Counted from the first letter of the stretch, positions 25,144 to 36,849 are shown. The stretch: DNA of 64,000 nt from Turnera subulata (GCA_028386065.3 JAKUCV010000281.1:78214-142213), one strand, 5' to 3'. The notes: generated from the sequence alone by a model not told the origin. Program-made: numbers and translations.

Positions 25144-25967
25144 AAAAGCATCAAGGAAATCAAGAGGAGATCAAGAGGAGGAAGCAATCAAAAGCAATAA
25201 AGGAGCCAAGAAGGTGGGCAATCCGAGTAGAAGGACCTGGTGCAAGAGGTCTCAGAAAACAATTCATATCTCGAGTTCTAGAAGTCGGATTGTTGTGATC
25301 TTGAACTCCATGGAAAGCTAAGAGGGAGTGATACAACTTTGCTGTTGAGACCAGAAGCTGAATCGGCTATTTTCATTGTCCAAAATCAAGTAGAAGACGA
25401 CCCATAGTTTCTGTCCAACAATCGAGATAAGTGTTCTAACCCTTTTAGATTGCGCACTTTATTGATTGCAACGTGCTGGTTATTTGATGGTGGTTTTGTT
25501 GATTATGTGATTTATGTGATGCCATGTCAAGAACTACGTGGGCTTTGAACCCGGTTGCCTGGGTACGTAGGTAGTCTCTAGTGGTGGAGACTCAAGCCCA
25601 AATATTTTTATTTTTTCTTTTTGTTCTGTACCATCTTCTCCTTCCCCTCCAAATCAATTTTGTTATTTTTATGTGATTTGCTTCCATGCCTGCACACTTG
25701 CACAAGGCATACTTGTATTCTCCAATTGCACAAGTTTCGACCCAACACGGATGGGTGCCTAACACCTTCCCATCCGTGACGAACCCCCGATCCAATGTCT
25801 TTGGTTTGCCATGACCATGTCGCCTAAAGGAGTCATACAAAGGTTTTCCCCAATTTTTCCCTTAATAAAATTTGGGTGGCGACTCCAATGACATGAGATT
25901 GACCCGAGGAAGAAGGTGAAAAGGAATAGGTAAGAAGGCCCAAGTGATTTTGGGTCAGGTTCTCACA

Positions 25968-26240
25968 CCAGTATAGGTTACGGGTTAGGTGTGTCCTTTC
26001 CTACACCAAGTCCAGAATCTAGTATAGGTTACAGGTTAGGTGTGTCCTTTCCTACACCGAGTCTAGAATCCAGTATAGGTTACGTGTTAGACATGTGTTT
26101 TCCTACACCGAGTCCAGAATCCAGTATAGGTTACGGGTTAGGCATGTCCTTTCCTACACGGAGTCCAAAATCCAGTATAGGTTACGGGTTAGGCATGTCC
26201 TTTCCTACACCGAGTCCAGAATCCAGTATAGGTTTCGGGT
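25968..26240 (+). repeat. CCAGTATAGG-type tandem repeat, second block
   Basis: Five units continuing the array interrupted at 11816; a unit is about 50 bp with TATAGGTTACGGGTTAGGC and TCCTTTCCTACACCGAGTCC. It is cut by the copia LTR at 26241. Confidence 0.9.
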
Positions 26241-27596
26241 ACACATATAGGGAGTTAACACGCAGCAGAATCAAATCTGAAACCATCACAGGGTCCTTGT
26301 GAAATGGGATAAATCGAATAGATGAGAATTAGTACCTGTTTTGGTCGAGATCTTTCACTCAACTGTTGAGCTGAATCAGTTTAAAAACCAGACAAAGATT
26401 CTAATTTCTCTAAGGTATCCACACGAACTATTAATCTCCAGGAACCGTCACACGATCACTGGATTGAGCCCTCACAATCTCTCTTCTCACAGTGCTAGCT
26501 ATTTCTAAGAATGAGAGAATAGCTAGGGTTTTCTGTCTACTAATTTTGTGATGTGAAGAACACACTTAAAATCACATATCATCACACATATATAGAGACT
26601 TAAAACCTTGGGTGTATTGGACTAACCCCAATCATATTTGGGTTGTAATTTTTGGGCTTAATAATAAGCTTAACGGGCTTATTATTAGTAATTCAAAAAC
26701 AGGTCCAATAACTTATCCAAACTTTTTCGGACTCACAGCTCAAATTAACAGTCCTAAGTGTACGACCCTGTAGGCTCTAATCACATTAGAAATAATTATA
26801 AAATCACATTTTTAATTATAAATAATGAGCGGTATCTAGCAACACATCACTACTACCCAAGTGACAAGATCAATACCGATTCAACAAGCCTTGTTATTAT
26901 TGTGTCTTTGTCCCTTTGTCCTATAATATCAAGATCAAGCACGAGACATTGAATATGTCATTCTCGCATATGTTTAATCTATGGTTTCTTGAATCCGAGT
27001 TAACTGTCCAAAACAAATACAATTGATATCCCATATCAATCAAGCATTTACAGTTCAACTCTATCAAGGGGCCCAGCAGTTATATTTCCCATTACATGGG
27101 CTAGACAAATTCCATCTTGACCAAACAAATCCCACTACATATTATATTATTTGCCAAACAATAACTCTAATGTCTACCGAGCTACGAGTAACCAAGAATA
27201 ATATCAAAACACATGACTCATATGTTAGAAACCTTGATGATCTTAGGTCGAAGGACAACACTAATAAGAACCACCAATGATAACATGCAATGATCCAGGT
27301 GCTGTTCTTAAGTTGGGTCGGTCCAGTCCACAAGTTTCCTAACTTGTACCCATATGCAGACCTCATATCTCATATGACTCTCAACACAAGCTAGTCTTAA
27401 TTTATTATTACAACCCATCCATAATTGTAATCGACTAGGGACTTTTAGAATATAAAATATTCTTCAGTTATAAATATGTCAAAGCAATCTTCACATATAT
27501 AAATAAATAAATGAACACATTTATCGGAATAAAACCTTAATGACTCTAATAGTAACATAATCATCCAATGATTGGTTTTTGGGCATTACACTAACA
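26241..27596 (-). mobile_element. Copia LTR related to the Angela-like family, diverged and end-truncated
   Basis: On the minus strand it begins TGTTAGTGTAATGCCCAAAA at 27596 and follows the same order of motifs as 12269-13763 (for example TTCGTGTGGATACC and GGTGAAAGA-like blocks). The far end near 26241 lacks the usual ...CTCACA terminus and there is no TSD, so one end was lost. No coding content. Confidence 0.75.
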
Positions 27597-27905
27597 CTTT
27601 CCTACACTGAGTCCAGAATCCAGTATAGGTTACGGGTAAGGCGTGTCCTCTCTTACACCGAGTCCAGAATCCAGTATAGGTTACGGGTTAGGCGTGTCCT
27701 TTCCTACACTGAGTCCAGAATCCAGTATAGGTTACGGGTTAGGCGTGTCCTTTCCAACACCGAGTCAAGAATCCAATATAGGTTACGGGTTTGGCGTGTC
27801 CATTCCTACACCTAGACCAGTTGTCCAGTAACCACATCGAGTTTTATCCAGTATAGGTTACGGGTTGGGCGTGTCCCTTCCTACACCAGGCCAAATTATC
27901 AAGCA
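27597..27905 (+). repeat. CCAGTATAGG-type tandem repeat, third block
   Basis: Five or six further units of the same array, some with small changes. The LTR then continues to 29244 as single-copy sequence with TATAAATAG at about 27950. Confidence 0.88.
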
Positions 27906-30900
27906 TAGGTTAAGGGTTAGAATTTTGAACATTCTCTCCTTGAACATTATAAATAGAAACCCCATTATACATTAGAGGGGGACATTAGAATTATTCTCTA
28001 CACACTTATAAGCTTAGAGTGCTTGGAGAAATCCTAGTTCTATGAGTTTAGGATTTATTTTAGGAGCCTATTTTCTGGAGAGATTTCATAGAGAGGAGTT
28101 GTAACAACCCAGTAGTAAGAGGAGAGCAAGAGGGTTACAAGAAGGAGGCCAATTAGAGCAAATCATTGGAGAACAGAGTGCAAACCCGAGAGGAGTGTTC
28201 TTCCCTACACAATCTCAGGAAAATCGCGATATCTCAGGCCACAGATGTCAGATTGTTGCGTCCTTGGTGTCCCTGGAAAGCTAAGAGAGAGAGTGAAAGA
28301 TCGATTACTGGCGAACTTCTGGGTAGAGCCAAAAAGAGGTGAACTGTACAAGTTCAATTGACTCCAAATGCTGATTCGACCTTCTTCAACACCAGTTTTC
28401 GATTGAATTCAAGTCAAGATTCTGTTGCGGAGCGGAAAGCTATCAGGAGCGAGAGGAGCGCTTCAAGAGGTAACCCTAACATTTTTAATCGATTTTTGCC
28501 ACTGAGATTGCATTACTCTGATGCTATTAGTGATGATACTTTGATCGCTGTTTGAATCCATGCTTAGAACTATGTGAACTTTGACCCCAGTCTCATGGGT
28601 AGTAGGTAGTCTCGCTCTGAAAACGGGAAGCAAGCCAAGCTATGTGTTCTTTTTGTTTCTCTATGTTGTTGTGTTGTGTTGATGCTGTGATGTCGCTACG
28701 ATATGGATGTTACTGCTGTGATATAGATGTTTTTATCACGATGTTGACATTGCTATTATGATGTCGACGTTACTGTGATGTTAGTGTTGTGGCTTTGATG
28801 TCAATATTGTTGTAGTAATGTCGATGTTGATGTAATGTTGCTGCATTTTCTGTTGTGTTGCGTGATGCCATGTAAGAACTATGTGAGCTTTGAATCCGGT
28901 CGCCAGAGTACGTAGGTGGATTCTAGCAGTGGAATCTCAAGCTCAATTATGTGTTTATTTTCTATTCTGTCTTTGTTTTCGTTCTTTTTTGTTTTTGTGT
29001 TGTTTGTGCATGAGGCATGCAGGGATCTTCAATTGCACACGATTTCGCCCCAATATGGATGGGTGCCTAACACCTTCCCATCTGTGACGAACCCCTGAAT
29101 CCTACATCTTTGCGAATGCTATGGCCAGTTGCTGCGGGTTATGGATGTCAAGGTTTTTCCCTGAATTTTGTCCTTATTAAAATTCGGGTGATGACTCCTT
29201 TAATGTAGTGAGGGACCAAATTAACTTTTGGTCGGGTCCTCACAGTGGGTATGTTTGGCGGTGGATGGTGTTCAGTTGTGGTGTTTGGCCGGAACCAGGC
29301 TTGTTCAGTGTAGGGGCTAGTTCGAGGCTGTGTTGGTGCTCGAGTTTGGTCACCTGTAGAGATTCGGGATACTGCAATTCAACAGATCATAAAGGACCGG
29401 TTCTGGGCAGTACTCTTTTCCTTGGTAAGGATTAAATCTTTCCATTCTTCCTTTTTCTTCAATTCGTGTTAATGTCTGCGGTGGTTGAGTTTGAATTGTA
29501 TGTAGTTTTGGGTTTTGGTGTTGATTGTTGTTTTGGATGTTTTCCGGGTTGTGGCAATTTTGAGTGGTCTGTTTTGGACTTTCGTGAATTTACGACGAAG
29601 TTGATCGGAATCCGACGAGGCTCGGGTCACTGTTTCGGCAGACAGGTATTTATTCCCTGTTTTTGTTTCGATTTTATCTGTACATAAATAGCCGGGTTTA
29701 TCGGTTGTGTACATTTATTTATCTAAGAGAATTAGTGGAATACTAAGAGCGGGGAGTGAGTGTGTGTAGCCAAAAATTTACCGACACGGATAGATCCCTA
29801 GGCTAGGAAACACTTGGGCTCGGGAATGACCTTATAATGGAAAACTAGGAAACCGGGCCCAGGCCCAACAACCTAACTCAAATAGGCTTAGGATGTTTTA
29901 TGGACTTTAACAAATGGGCTTAAGGCCCAATTACATAATTGAATAGTTCTGGACTCAAGGAAGTGGGCTTTAGGCCCTGGAATCGGTTAATGGACTTAGA
30001 TGGGCTTAAGCCCGGTGAACCTTAGGTCCCTATCTTTTGGAGTTATCGATGAGAGAATACTTTATTGGGCCTTGACCCTGAAATTTTTATGATTGTACGA
30101 TTAGGGCCGAGATTATTCAATTGAGCGTTTCAATAGCATCCATTCACCATATGCTTTGTGAACCTTATGTCTGATTGTATTTTGATTACAATATAGGATT
30201 TTTGAGGCTGATTAAGGCTTCCGGTTTCGAGGTAAATACTATAGCCCAGGTGAGGACATATAAATCTTTGTATGCATTACTGCCTACAACACTAGGAAAT
30301 ATTAGTAATGGTAACTTATGTGAATTCTCGTTTGGCGTTGAATGCTGAATGCATGTATGCCTGTTGTGCTATTGCTTTGTTTGCACTGTGTAATACAATT
30401 AACGATTTTGTTGTGACTGGAATTGTGTGCAAGATTGCTCTTACTTGCCTAAATTTCGGATAAAGGAATTTGTTATGGAATATAACATGTTATTATGTTT
30501 TGGTGATAGTGTGAGGTTGTATGGGCCAAAGGCCCAGTTATGAGAATAATACATAAAGTTCAGACATCCATGGATAAATATAATATATGGAACACAAAGA
30601 TGTATAAGAATAACTAAGAATAAAATACTTAGTTCTACTGTGAAGTCGACAGGTAGCCCGAGGGGAAGGTTGGATACCTCTCGGTCACTTTATGCAGTTT
30701 AGCATGATTACCCCAGGAGAAGGTAGGTGCACCCTGGAAGATTTGCACCAGTTAGGTGTGTCTAAGCGCACCCTTAGGGAGCTAGCGGCCACTCGAGGTT
30801 TATCGGTGGTTTTTATGCCTCAGAATCTATACCTTCTAAGGTACGACACTTGGGTTTCACAAAATCAGATATGCTACCAAGACTTGACTCACAGTAGAGC

Positions 30901-31223
30901 CCCCTAAATAATAAAGTACACAAACCATAATTAGATGTTTAATGACAATAAACTTTCATCACTGATAACCGATTTAAGCATGATAATAAACAGACATTAT
31001 GTGTTGTGCACAATGGCTCTTTTTTTGCATTGTGGCTGTGACTGCCAGATTTCGGTGTGACTGTAGTTGATTTGTATACTTTGGTTTATTTGTTTGTGGT
31101 GAGACAGAGGTTGGTCTCACCCCCTCACTTTTCCATACAGATTGGCTGATCGTGGGTTAGGGAATACATTCAGGTAACTGTGCCTATTTACCTTTGGGTC
31201 GGATCTGTAGTCGACATGCATAT

Positions 31224-32717
31224 TGTTAGAACAATAGCCCTTCGCTAGAGGGGAGGTGAATAGCGATAATCGAATAAAAAACGAAATACGCAGGAATTAA
31301 ATGCGGAATTGAAAGAATGAAGGACACAAAGATTTTTATACTGGTTCACACACAACTAACTTGTGGCTAATCCAGTCCTTCAAGGCTCACTTGAAGAGTT
31401 CACTATCTAGTGTTAAGCTTCCGGGTGCTTAACAAACCGTTTTACAACCTGAGAGTTCAAATCACATGAACCTCAGTACACTTGCTTGAAGATACCTCAC
31501 TTCAAGACTTCCTAGGATTTCTAATCACAAGCTTAAGGATACCACACCTTAAGACTTCTCTCAAGGGAACAATCCTCCCTTATGGTGTATCAATAACACT
31601 TACAATCTCTCAAGCAAAACTCTCTAATAGAGTGGATATGAGTACAACAGAAAGCTCTATTGAACAACTCAGAATTTTCACAAGTTATGGCTCAAAAATT
31701 TGTTGAATGATTTTCAAAGAATGCTTGAATGTATATGGGAGTTGATCAATCTGAAAATGAGGTTTAAGGCCTCTATTTATAGTCTAAAAAGATGCATATA
31801 ATTGTTGGGAACAATTTTTGAAACCTTTATGAAAGTTTAGCATGCTTGTCTGCAAAAGGTTTCTGCCCACAACGGCACAACATCGATGTTTTGTTCAAGA
31901 ACATCGATGTTTAGCCGTTGCATTCAAATAATTGAGCCAATGGCTAGTAAAACATCGATGTTTGTCTGAGCAACATCGACGTTTTCAAATACAACATAGA
32001 TGTTCTCAGAGTAAACATCGATGTTTTTAAGCTTCGCAAAAATCATGTTTGAAAACACTTTGTCACAACATCGATGTTTATAATCCAACATCAATGTTTT
32101 GGTACTTCTGCCAAATTTTGGAAAACCTGAGAATTACACAACATCGATGTTTAAAGTACAACATCGATGTTTTCATACTTCGTAAAAATTTTGGAAAGCT
32201 TTGAAATACACAACATCGATGTTTAAAATGACAACATCGATGTTTTTATACTTCTGTCAAAAATTGGGAAAAGTTTGGAAAACTCAACATCGATGTTCTG
32301 TACACAACATTGATGTTTATTCAAAACAACATCGATGTTGTGGACAGAACATCGATGTTTTTTTTTACTACGGAAAAAAACTTAATAAAACTTAAATGCA
32401 ATAACATCGATGTTGGTTACTAGAACATCGATGTTTAGGACTCAAAAAATTGTTTTATGATATGAATGCATGAAGAAAAATGATTTTTGGTTTGAGCCTT
32501 AACTTGGAGTATTTGAGTTACCATATACAAGGTTTTCTTATATATAAATCCTATATATATCTGCATCCTTGTTGCTTCAAAACTTGTACTCCTTTGTCTT
32601 TAGACTTATGCTTCTTTGATTGGTGTCTTTTTGCTTTAAGGAGTTCATCAATGGAGCTTTGGTTGGTTTGTCATTATCAAAACCCTAAAATGAAACATGG
32701 AAGCATTAGTTCTAACA
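31224..32717 (-). mobile_element. 3' LTR of the SIRE-like derivative
   Basis: Matches 36850-38345 closely over its full length. It contains 18 palindrome sites at 31879-32435. A 74-codon + frame (31482-31706) is repeated exactly in the other LTR; identical LTRs explain that without a gene. Confidence 0.92.
31879..32435 (+). repeat. Paired AACATCGATGTT array in the 3' LTR
   Basis: Eighteen sites in nine pairs; about 14 are perfect and four carry one change (for example TCAATG, TTGATG in the core). Within pairs the spacing is 20-21 bp; pairs lie roughly 40-90 bp apart with ACTTCGTAAAAATTTTGG-like linkers. Confidence 0.95.
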
Positions 32718-32731
32718 ATTTCCCCTTTTTT
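32718..32731 (-). other. Polypurine tract of the SIRE-like derivative
   Basis: Minus-strand AAAAAAGGGGAAAT ends at the 3' LTR start. Confidence 0.85.
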
Positions 32732-32959
32732 GATAATGACAAACTCATGTTAGTATATGCCAAGTTTTATGAGTTCTTAAGGAGATTAATTCCCCCTGTG
32801 TTTTTCAATTTATGATTCCCCCTAACTTGGTGCATATACTTGATTATCTTCTCCCTTTTGTCATTAGCAAAAAGAAACAATAATAAGAAGCATTTTATTG
32901 AATTGAAAGATACTTAAACATGGAAAGACATAAATTTAAACAGAGCAAGGAACAAGAGT

Positions 32960-33199
32960 TTAAAAAGATGGGCTAATGTCATCATCATCATCATTATCAT
33001 CATCATCATCATCCTCTCCATCATTGTTGTCCTCATCACCAGCATCTTCTTCTGGATCATCTTCCTCCATGGGTTGGCTCCCAACGGCTATATTTTTTTT
33101 TTTAAAACTGTAACGTCCAAACATCGATGTTTTTAGCACTCGAAATTTTTTGAAAATCAAGCTCAGAGGTGCAAACATCGATGTTTGGTGTTTGAACAT
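32960..33199 (-). CDS. Acidic C-terminal tail frame, probably a remnant
   Basis: A 79-codon minus frame in the sense direction of the element ends in a run of Asp and Glu encoded by a (CAT/ATC)n tract at 32978-33065. Its first third is translated palindrome array, so the frame as it stands is not a natural protein. Plant transposon-encoded proteins often have such acidic tails; I suspect the last codons of a lost gene of the parent element. Low certainty. Confidence 0.25.
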   Translation of the reverse strand: MFKHQTSMFAPLSLIFKKFRVLKTSMFGRYSFKKKNIAVGSQPMEEDDPEEDAGDEDNNDGEDDDDDDNDDDDDISPSF

Positions 33200-33331
33200 C
33201 GATGTTATAATGAAGAATTTGAAAGACTTACCTGAACATCGATGTTGTGAAAGGCAACATCGATGTTTTCAACACTCTGCCACTTGTGTGATGTATCCAA
33301 CATCGATGTTGGTCAGGGCAACATCGATGTT
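33120..33331 (+). repeat. Paired AACATCGATGTT array upstream of the captured gene
   Basis: Seven sites, six of them as three pairs with 21-bp spacing, all perfect palindromes. It lies between the acidic frame and the promoter of the antisense gene. Confidence 0.93.
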
Positions 33332-33902
33332 GCTCTGTTTGTTTGGTAAGATTCTTACTTGTTCATCCTTGCTGAGTGTCCAAAATGAAGTGTCCCTACA
33401 AGACAAAGTTAATAGAGCCTTGGATGCTCAAATTAGCAATGGATAATACATGAGTTTTATGGAGATGAAACATGTGTGACAATTTCAAGGATAGTAAGAT
33501 AGCCTCACTCGCCAAGAATCATTTTCTTGGATTTCTATCCTCCCGGGATGTGGAGGTCTTCCTTGTTGTAATTGCACCGGGCTCGAGAAGATGTCTTGTC
33601 AGTTGGACTTTGGTTGCCTCTGATGCCCAGCTAACCAGACAGTAAATCCCGTGATGGATCAATAATGCAATTTAGGCCATGATTTTCAACAAAGCAGATG
33701 CTTGGTTCTGAAAAATTGGACGTTAGTAATAAATGAATTTGCAAGTGTCTAAAAAAAATCTTGAAAATCGAGGCAATCTGGAGGGGCCTTCTTCTGAGCG
33801 TTGTTCATGACGCTCCAAGGATAGGTAGGGGTCACCTCCTGAACGCTTCTGGACACTCTAGATAATAGTAGGGGTCACAGAAATGCAATGCAATTGTGTT
33901 TC

Positions 33903-33910
33903 TATAAATA
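33903..33910 (+). promoter_or_regulatory. TATA box of the captured gene
   Basis: TATAAATA about 80 bp before the ATG at 33992, in a good position for a plant core promoter with a short 5' UTR. Confidence 0.6.
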
Positions 33911-33991
33911 GGCATACAGTTAAGCTAATTTAAACACAGAAAATTATAAACCAATTTCTGAAAGAGAGTTAAAAAAAAATCAAAAGCAAGA

Positions 33992-34675
33992 ATGCCTTCC
34001 CCTTCTACTGTCTATTTCGTTGAGGGTGCTGCCGTAGGTAGGAGAAACCGATTAGCCTATAGCATTGTAAGTGAACCGCCTGAGGGGCTGCCTGTTGAAC
34101 TAGGTAGGATGCCTCGCTTAGTGTTTGTTGATGAGCTTTATTCCTCTAGGTTTTTTGTTACACCCATGGAAGAAACTGTATTTCTTGAGAGTCAAAGCCC
34201 ACTTAGAGCATCCTTCTATGGTACCGCCAATGCCACCATGTTCTTCATCTCTAAACGGCTTGAAAGTTTTCAACTGGAGTCTACCCATCAATCCTTAGAG
34301 CAAGGAAGTTATTACCGTCTATCAATGACTGCTCAGAGTGCTGCACAGGCCCCTGGCTTACCACCAACGTGGCCAAAGGTTCGCCTACTAGTGTGGAATT
34401 ACAGAGGAGTCACGAGGCGCTCTGAAGACTTTGCAAGAATGTTGAAAGACCTGAAGAACCAGTACAAGCCCAACATGGTCCTGCTCACCGAGACATTATG
34501 GCAACCTGGCGAAAACCACGGGGTCATCCCTCTTCGTTTTCCATCAGTGAACCGATTTGAAGTCCCTAGCCAGAACAACACGGGTGGAATGTGGTTTGCA
34601 TGGAACGATAGTGTGAGGGTTAATATAGTCAGTGACCCCAATAGCTTCTCTGTAACTGCTGTACCAAATCGTTAG
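33992..34675 (+). CDS. Antisense gene carried by the SIRE-like element; C-terminal endonuclease/exonuclease-like half
   Basis: An intact 227-codon frame runs against the direction of its host element. Residues about 128-220 resemble the beginning of the endonuclease/exonuclease/phosphatase domain of plant LINE-like elements: LLVWNYRGV (usual WNCRG), then KPNMVLLTETLW (the metal-binding Glu of the TET motif is present), and NTGGMWFAWND. The frame stops before the catalytic Asp/His motifs of that fold, so it can hardly be a full nuclease. Residues 1-125 are not recognised. A TATA box lies 80 bp upstream and AATAAA about 70 bp downstream, so it looks like a complete transcription unit. It is flanked on both sides by paired palindrome arrays. 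It could be a real gene or a captured fragment fused to an unknown N-terminus. Confidence 0.6.
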   Translation: MPSPSTVYFVEGAAVGRRNRLAYSIVSEPPEGLPVELGRMPRLVFVDELYSSRFFVTPMEETVFLESQSPLRASFYGTANATMFFISKRLESFQLESTHQSLEQGSYYRLSMTAQSAAQAPGLPPTWPKVRLLVWNYRGVTRRSEDFARMLKDLKNQYKPNMVLLTETLWQPGENHGVIPLRFPSVNRFEVPSQNNTGGMWFAWNDSVRVNIVSDPNSFSVTAVPNR

Positions 34676-34743
34676 GAGCTAGATTATGATAATTGTAATA
34701 AGTATGTTTTAAGTTCCAGTGGCTGTACTTAATCTTTATAATC

Positions 34744-34749
34744 AATAAA
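34744..34749 (+). terminator. Poly(A) signal AATAAA of the captured gene
   Basis: AATAAA lies 69 bp after the stop codon, followed by a T-rich stretch. Confidence 0.5.
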
Positions 34750-34983
34750 AGTATTTATGTTTTCAGCATGTGAGTGACATAAAATTCTTTCATTTGAATG
34801 TTCATCAAACAAGCTAGTGTTTTTCAATTTGATCAATTGTGCACTAACTACTAGCTTAGCTTAATTTGAAAGAAATTTGAATATTCTTCCTGAGACATTT
34901 AGTCATGAACATGCTACCTAAAATTCTTAACTTAAGTGAGAAAATTAACTTATTTCTAAGCTGTGAAAATGCAACAAAGGCAG

Positions 34984-35297
34984 AACTTCGATGTTCAAGA
35001 ATGAGATATTGATGTTTTGACTATTAGACAGAAATTTTAAACAGCTTGGAATGAATAACATCGATATGTAGAAAACGAACATCGACGTTTAAAGACTACT
35101 GGAAAAATATAGTTCTTACCGAACATCGATGTTTGATACAAAACATCGATGTGCATGTTCGATTTATGGCTTGGCATCTCTCATGGGAACATCGATGTTG
35201 GCGATACAACATCGATGTTTTTCAGCTACTGGTTGAAAAACACAAGTGAGCTGAGAAATATGGAACATCGATGTTGCTTATTATGAACATCGATGTT
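34984..35297 (+). repeat. Paired AACATCGATGTT array downstream of the captured gene
   Basis: Ten sites in five pairs with 20-22 bp spacing; several are imperfect (AACTTCGATGTT, GATATTGATGTT, AACATCGATATG). Confidence 0.92.
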
Positions 35298-35369
35298 TTC
35301 ATCTTCTGGTCTGGTTTTGCACTATCACTCAACCTTGCATTTCTATCGAAATCGAACAAGTATGGCCAC

Positions 35370-36794
35370 ATTCAAGAACTTGGATGCTTCTTTGGTCATT
35401 TGCTTGGAGCATCCGCAATCAAGGTACCAAAGTACACTTGATGCCTTCAAGCATACCTGCCAAACAAATCAAAAGGATTTTGGTACCCAAATCTTTTTGG
35501 GTCCTTGAGAGTGAGTAGATGCATGCTGATAATGAGCTTCTTGTTGTGCCCAATGCCTATGCCTAGAAAAACATACCGGGGCAATGTGTCCTATCCTATT
35601 ACAATAGTGACAAATAACATTAGGATTATGCATCCTCCTTGGTTGATAATAGTTGCCATATTGCCTATGTTTATGCACTCTATTATACTTGTCTTCCTTA
35701 GGTATAACCCTGTTTTTCCTAGGTTGAGCTATGTGTGTCCTAGGTTTAGTGTAATGAGATTTTTCATTCCTACCATTGTAGGCATACATTTTAGCATAGT
35801 GAGCTCTTCCACTACTTGCATTTGGTTTGGCATTTTGAGCATATGACCTTCTATGATGAATGTGTGATCTCCTATCATGAACATGTGATCTAGTATGATG
35901 AATAGAAGATGAAACACCATGTTTATGTGTCTTAGCATTAAGCACAGTAGGTTTGACATCATTTGACATATTAGATGCACCTAATCCTTCTTTCTGTGTT
36001 GGACTTCTTTGTTGTCCTAGGAGAAGATTAAGACTATCTCTACCATTTGTAAATTTCTCTAATGTTTTCTTCAAATCATCAACGTGATACTTAAGAGATT
36101 CATTCTCTTTTCCTAATTCAACACAAGCACATACATTTGAGGATATCTTCTCATTAAGTTCATTGCAAGATATATTAAGAGCATGTTTTTCTTTTTCAAG
36201 CTTATCAATTTTACTTGATAACTCATCCTTATCACTTGATAATTTCTCATTATCTTTTTCTAAGGTTGTAATTTGTTTCTTTAAATTCTTATTGACCTTA
36301 GAAACTGAAATGAATTTACTATATACTTCACTAAATGCATCTTGCAGCTCTTCAAATGTATAATCATCACTCGAATAGGAAGTACTTACCTGTTCCGGAG
36401 ATTCTTCCTTTGCCATGAAACAAAGGTTGACAGTCTCATCTTGCTTGCTGTCGGTTTCCTCATAGATGGTTCCCAACATTTCCCACATCTCCTTGGCTAT
36501 TGCGCAGCGCGAGATTATTTGATAGTCATTCGGATTGACCTCACATTGGAGCATGTGTATTGCCTTGGAGTTGTTTTCGATTCTCTGGATGTCATCTTCG
36601 TTGTACCCCGCTTCCGTCCTTGTTGGAACTTGAACACCATTCTTTATCACCAGTCAAGCTGCGAAATTATTGGCTTGGAAGAAAATTCTCATCCTTTCCT
36701 TCCAATATGCGTAATTTGTCCCGTCAAAGAACGGTGCACGGGTAGTGGATTGTCCTTCAGCGATTCCTGCATACAAATAACTTGAAGAAGCCAT
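35370..36794 (-). pseudogene. SIRE-like gag and protease remnant
   Basis: The ATG at 36794 opens gag (SSYLYAGIAEG, FFDGTNYAYWKERM), interrupted by one TGA at 36656-36654 at a place where Trp is usual. The frame then continues to 35469 with a coiled-coil region rich in Lys, Glu and Leu (about 36330-36060), a His/Arg-rich stretch and a CCHC knuckle CHYCNRIGHIAPVC near 35620-35580, ending KKIWVPKSF. In another frame just beyond, WYLDCGCSKQMT at about 35425-35390 is the copia protease motif, with Cys for the usual Ser. Nothing of integrase or RT follows. Gag would bind element RNA and form particles; this copy is nearly intact. Confidence 0.9.
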
Positions 36795-36834
36795 AGAAAA
36801 TTTCTCTCAAACGGTTAAGTCTTTCAGAGAGTTA

Positions 36835-36847
36835 GGCTCCGCTACCA
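36835..36847 (-). other. Primer binding site
   Basis: Minus TGGTAGCGGAGCC two bases after the 5' LTR. Confidence 0.85.
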
Positions 36848-36849
36848 AT

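Larger units (their letters stand above)
11811..25972 (+). mobile_element. Solo LTR (TGTGAACACC...TCTCACA) with TSD CCAGT, carrying two nested elements
   Basis: CCAGT at 11811-11815 and again at 25968-25972 flanks an LTR of about 1.8 kb whose own sequence is 11816-12268, 21283-21815 and 25144-25967. It contains no coding region. It was hit first or second by the copia element 12269-21282 and by the non-coding element 21816-25143. The perfect TSD shows that a full insertion once occurred and collapsed by LTR-LTR recombination. Confidence 0.88.
10330..29244 (+). mobile_element. 3' LTR (TGTGAACAC...CCTCACA) split by nested insertions
   Basis: The LTR pieces are 10330-10710, 11153-11815, 25968-26240 and 27597-29244. 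Left and right parts resemble the same ends of the solo LTRs at 11816-25967 and 38449-41587, so this is a third, diverged member. It includes hairpin-like pairs at 11200-11310 (GGGGCAAGATACCCC, GGGACAAATACCCC, GGGCAATTACCCC) and a 55-60-bp tandem repeat with CCAGTATAGGTTACGGG. No TSD is visible at its outer ends, as expected for one LTR of a full element. The base after it (29245) continues another LTR. Confidence 0.75.

Noticed and set aside
21811..25148. TSD GAATG/AAAAG for the non-coding gypsy-like element
   Set aside because: Only three of five bases agree, so I do not count it as a TSD, although the LTR, PBS and purine tract are clear.
31482..31706. 74-codon frame repeated exactly at 37108-37332
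   Set aside because: The two places are the paired LTRs, which are nearly identical anyway; there is no domain or start context to support a gene.
32201..32395. Frame with repeated TSMF / HRC / NIDV words
   Set aside because: It is only the translation of the palindrome array in three frames; the same holds for 33150-33446.
31879..32435. CRISPR-like array from the repeated AACATCGATGTT
   Set aside because: The repeat is only 12 bp, comes in close pairs, lies inside plant LTRs and has no cas genes; the sequence is eukaryotic.
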